This document shows, one piece after another, positions 5,959-7,008 of a stretch of DNA of 7,008 bases. Source of the stretch: Rhizobiaceae bacterium (GTDB taxonomy: Bacteria > Pseudomonadota > Alphaproteobacteria > Rhizobiales > Rhizobiaceae). The DNA lies in NCBI GenBank assembly GCA_028865845.1, contig JAGWJK010000217.1:1-7008 (forward strand), given 5' to 3'. Positions within the stretch are counted from its first letter, which is position 1, and each line of letters begins with the position of its first letter. Below the pieces are notes generated by a model. The model was given only the letters and a program-made list of their open reading frames with translations. It searched no databases and was not told the origin of the DNA. Position numbers and translations under genes: made by a program.

Positions 5959-7008
5959 TTATTTCTCCACCTGGTCGTAGTAGACTTGATCGGCGTTCAG
6001 GCCCTGGACGTAGTTCTTCACCTTGTCGCTTAGCACGACCTGATCGCTGCCCTGAAGGGTGAAAATATAGGGAGAGCTGGTCTGCAGCTTCTTCTGCAGA
6101 TCCTGATAGAGGGCGACGCGCTTGGCGGCGTCCTGTTCCTTGACGGCAGCAAGCGTTTCGTCGCTCAGCTCAGGAATGACCCAGCCGGCCTGCTTTGCAA
6201 CCGTGTTGGCGGAGTTATCCTTGTTGAGCGCAAACGCGCTGGCATTGGAGTGCGGGTCGAAATAGTCCGGGATCCAGTAGCGCAGGGTGATCTGGTATTG
6301 GCCGGAGCGGCCCTTGGCGTAGATCTCGCTGGCCACGCCCGGCTGGATGTCGAGGTCGATGCCGGCCTTGGCGAAGCTCGACTGCAATGACTGCGCGATC
6401 GACAGGAAGGGCTGGTCGTTGAACACGGGGAAATCGACCTTGAACGGCGTCTTGATGCCGGCGTCGGCGAGGATCTTCTTCGCCTTCTCGACATCGAGCT
6501 TGAACGGCGTATCGGTCAGCGCGCCGGGGAAACCGACCGGCAGGAATGCCTGGTGCACCTGGCTCTGGCCGCGCAGAAGGTCCTTGGCAATGCCGTCATA
6601 GTCAACGAGGTAACGGGCCGCTTCCCAGAAGGCCGGATTGCCGAGCGTCGCATTGGCCTTGGTGTTGATGAGGATATAGTCGGTTCGGGCGGAAGGGACG
6701 GCCAGAACCTTGACGCCGGATTTCGATTTCAGCGCCTCGATCTGGTCGGCGGAAAGGCCGCGGGCGATATCAGCATCGCCCTGCTCGACAAGCAGGCGGC
6801 GCGCAGCCGTGTCCGGCACGTTGCGCAGGATGACGGTCGCGAGCTTGGCTTTGTCGGTCGAGGTCGGATTGGCCTGCAGCACCAGGGCTTCATGCGGCGT
6901 GTAGCTGGCGATTGCGAAGGCGCCGCTGCCCGCGGAATTCGTCTTCAGCCAGCCATTGCCGAAATCGCCATCCTTGACCTGGGCATCGACAGTCTTTTCG
7001 TCGACGAT
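5959..7008 (-). CDS. ABC transporter substrate-binding protein, family 5 (DppA/OppA-like), N-terminus outside window
   Basis: The frame runs open from the right edge (first visible residues IVDEKTVDAQVKDGDFGNGWL) to TAA 5959-5961, giving 349 residues. The apparent start at 6882 is only an internal GTG. Family proteins have about 500-540 residues, so roughly a third is missing, including the signal peptide. Visible family 5 features are the NSAGSGAFAIASYTP segment near the left lobe, the DYILINTKA strand, the FWEAARYLVDYDGIAKDLL helix, the FLPVGFPG turn, LDVEKAKKILADAGI, and YWIPDYFDPHSNASAF. The protein would bind its ligand in the periplasm and deliver it to the downstream permeases. Family 5 members bind peptides, nickel, heme, opines or sugars, and nothing here fixes the ligand. 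It is the first visible gene of the operon; the promoter is beyond the edge. Confidence 0.93.
   Translation of the reverse strand: MVDEKTVDAQVKDGDFGNGWLKTNSAGSGAFAIASYTPHEALVLQANPTSTDKAKLATVILRNVPDTAARRLLVEQGDADIARGLSADQIEALKSKSGVKVLAVPSARTDYILINTKANATLGNPAFWEAARYLVDYDGIAKDLLRGQSQVHQAFLPVGFPGALTDTPFKLDVEKAKKILADAGIKTPFKVDFPVFNDQPFLSIAQSLQSSFAKAGIDLDIQPGVASEIYAKGRSGQYQITLRYWIPDYFDPHSNASAFALNKDNSANTVAKQAGWVIPELSDETLAAVKEQDAAKRVALYQDLQKKLQTSSPYIFTLQGSDQVVLSDKVKNYVQGLNADQVYYDQVEK
5965..5968 (-). promoter_or_regulatory. Ribosome binding site for the DppB-like permease (supports a GTG start)
   Basis: GGAG on the minus strand lies 6 nt before GTG 5958, within the last codons of the binding-protein gene. 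It explains how a GTG immediately after TAA can be used. Confidence 0.6.

Noticed and set aside
5959..6882. Treating the GTG at 6882 as the true start of the binding protein
   Set aside because: The same frame continues without a stop to the window edge and encodes conserved family 5 sequence (GNGWLKTNSAGSGAF), so the gene is cut by the edge and not short.
6710..6904. A 64-codon + strand frame opposite the binding-protein gene
   Set aside because: It lies wholly within the conserved substrate-binding protein on the other strand, with no ribosome binding site or domain.

Overview
The window looks like chromosomal or megaplasmid DNA from a high-GC alphaproteobacterium, most likely Hyphomicrobiales (Rhizobium/Agrobacterium/Ochrobactrum-like). 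This rests on GC-rich codon use, a C-terminal fragment closely resembling the Ochrobactrum D-aminopeptidase, and the rhizobial style of the transporter proteins. No rRNA, tRNA, CRISPR array, transposase or phage gene is visible. The taxonomic call comes from recalled family sequences, not from a search.

Left part (1-1734, + strand): three separate genes. The first is the C-terminal end of a D-aminopeptidase, cut by the left edge. The second is a complete 249-aa classical short-chain dehydrogenase with an intact catalytic tetrad and an arginine pair that suggests NADP(H) preference. The third is an 82-aa stand-alone WGR-domain protein. The spacers (225 and 170 bp) hold hairpins behind the first two genes and short palindromes that could be operators.

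Middle (1735-2458, + strand): a complete type II toxin-antitoxin operon. It has its own promoter (TTGACA, 16-bp gap, TACATT) overlaid with several copies of an ATATCC-type motif in both orientations. The 73-aa VapB antitoxin follows, then a 136-aa VapC toxin of the PIN-domain class related to enteric tRNA(fMet) endonucleases. The two reading frames meet at the VapB stop codon.

Right part (2489-7008, - strand): a tightly packed Dpp/Opp-type ABC importer operon read right to left. It encodes a family 5 substrate-binding protein (N-terminus beyond the right edge), a DppB-like permease, a DppC-like permease, a DppD-like ATPase and a short DppF-like ATPase. Every junction abuts or overlaps (TAA|GTG, ATGA, ATGGCTGA, ATGA), so the genes are probably co-transcribed and translationally coupled. 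The binding protein would capture a peptide or similar ligand in the periplasm, the two permeases form the channel, and the two ATPases power import. The ligand cannot be read from the sequence. The operon converges on vapC with only 30 bp between the stop codons.

I do not see a clearly new biological system here. The points most worth a second look are the repeat-rich vapBC control region, the start codon of vapC, an inverted repeat in front of the WGR gene, and the unusually short second ATPase.
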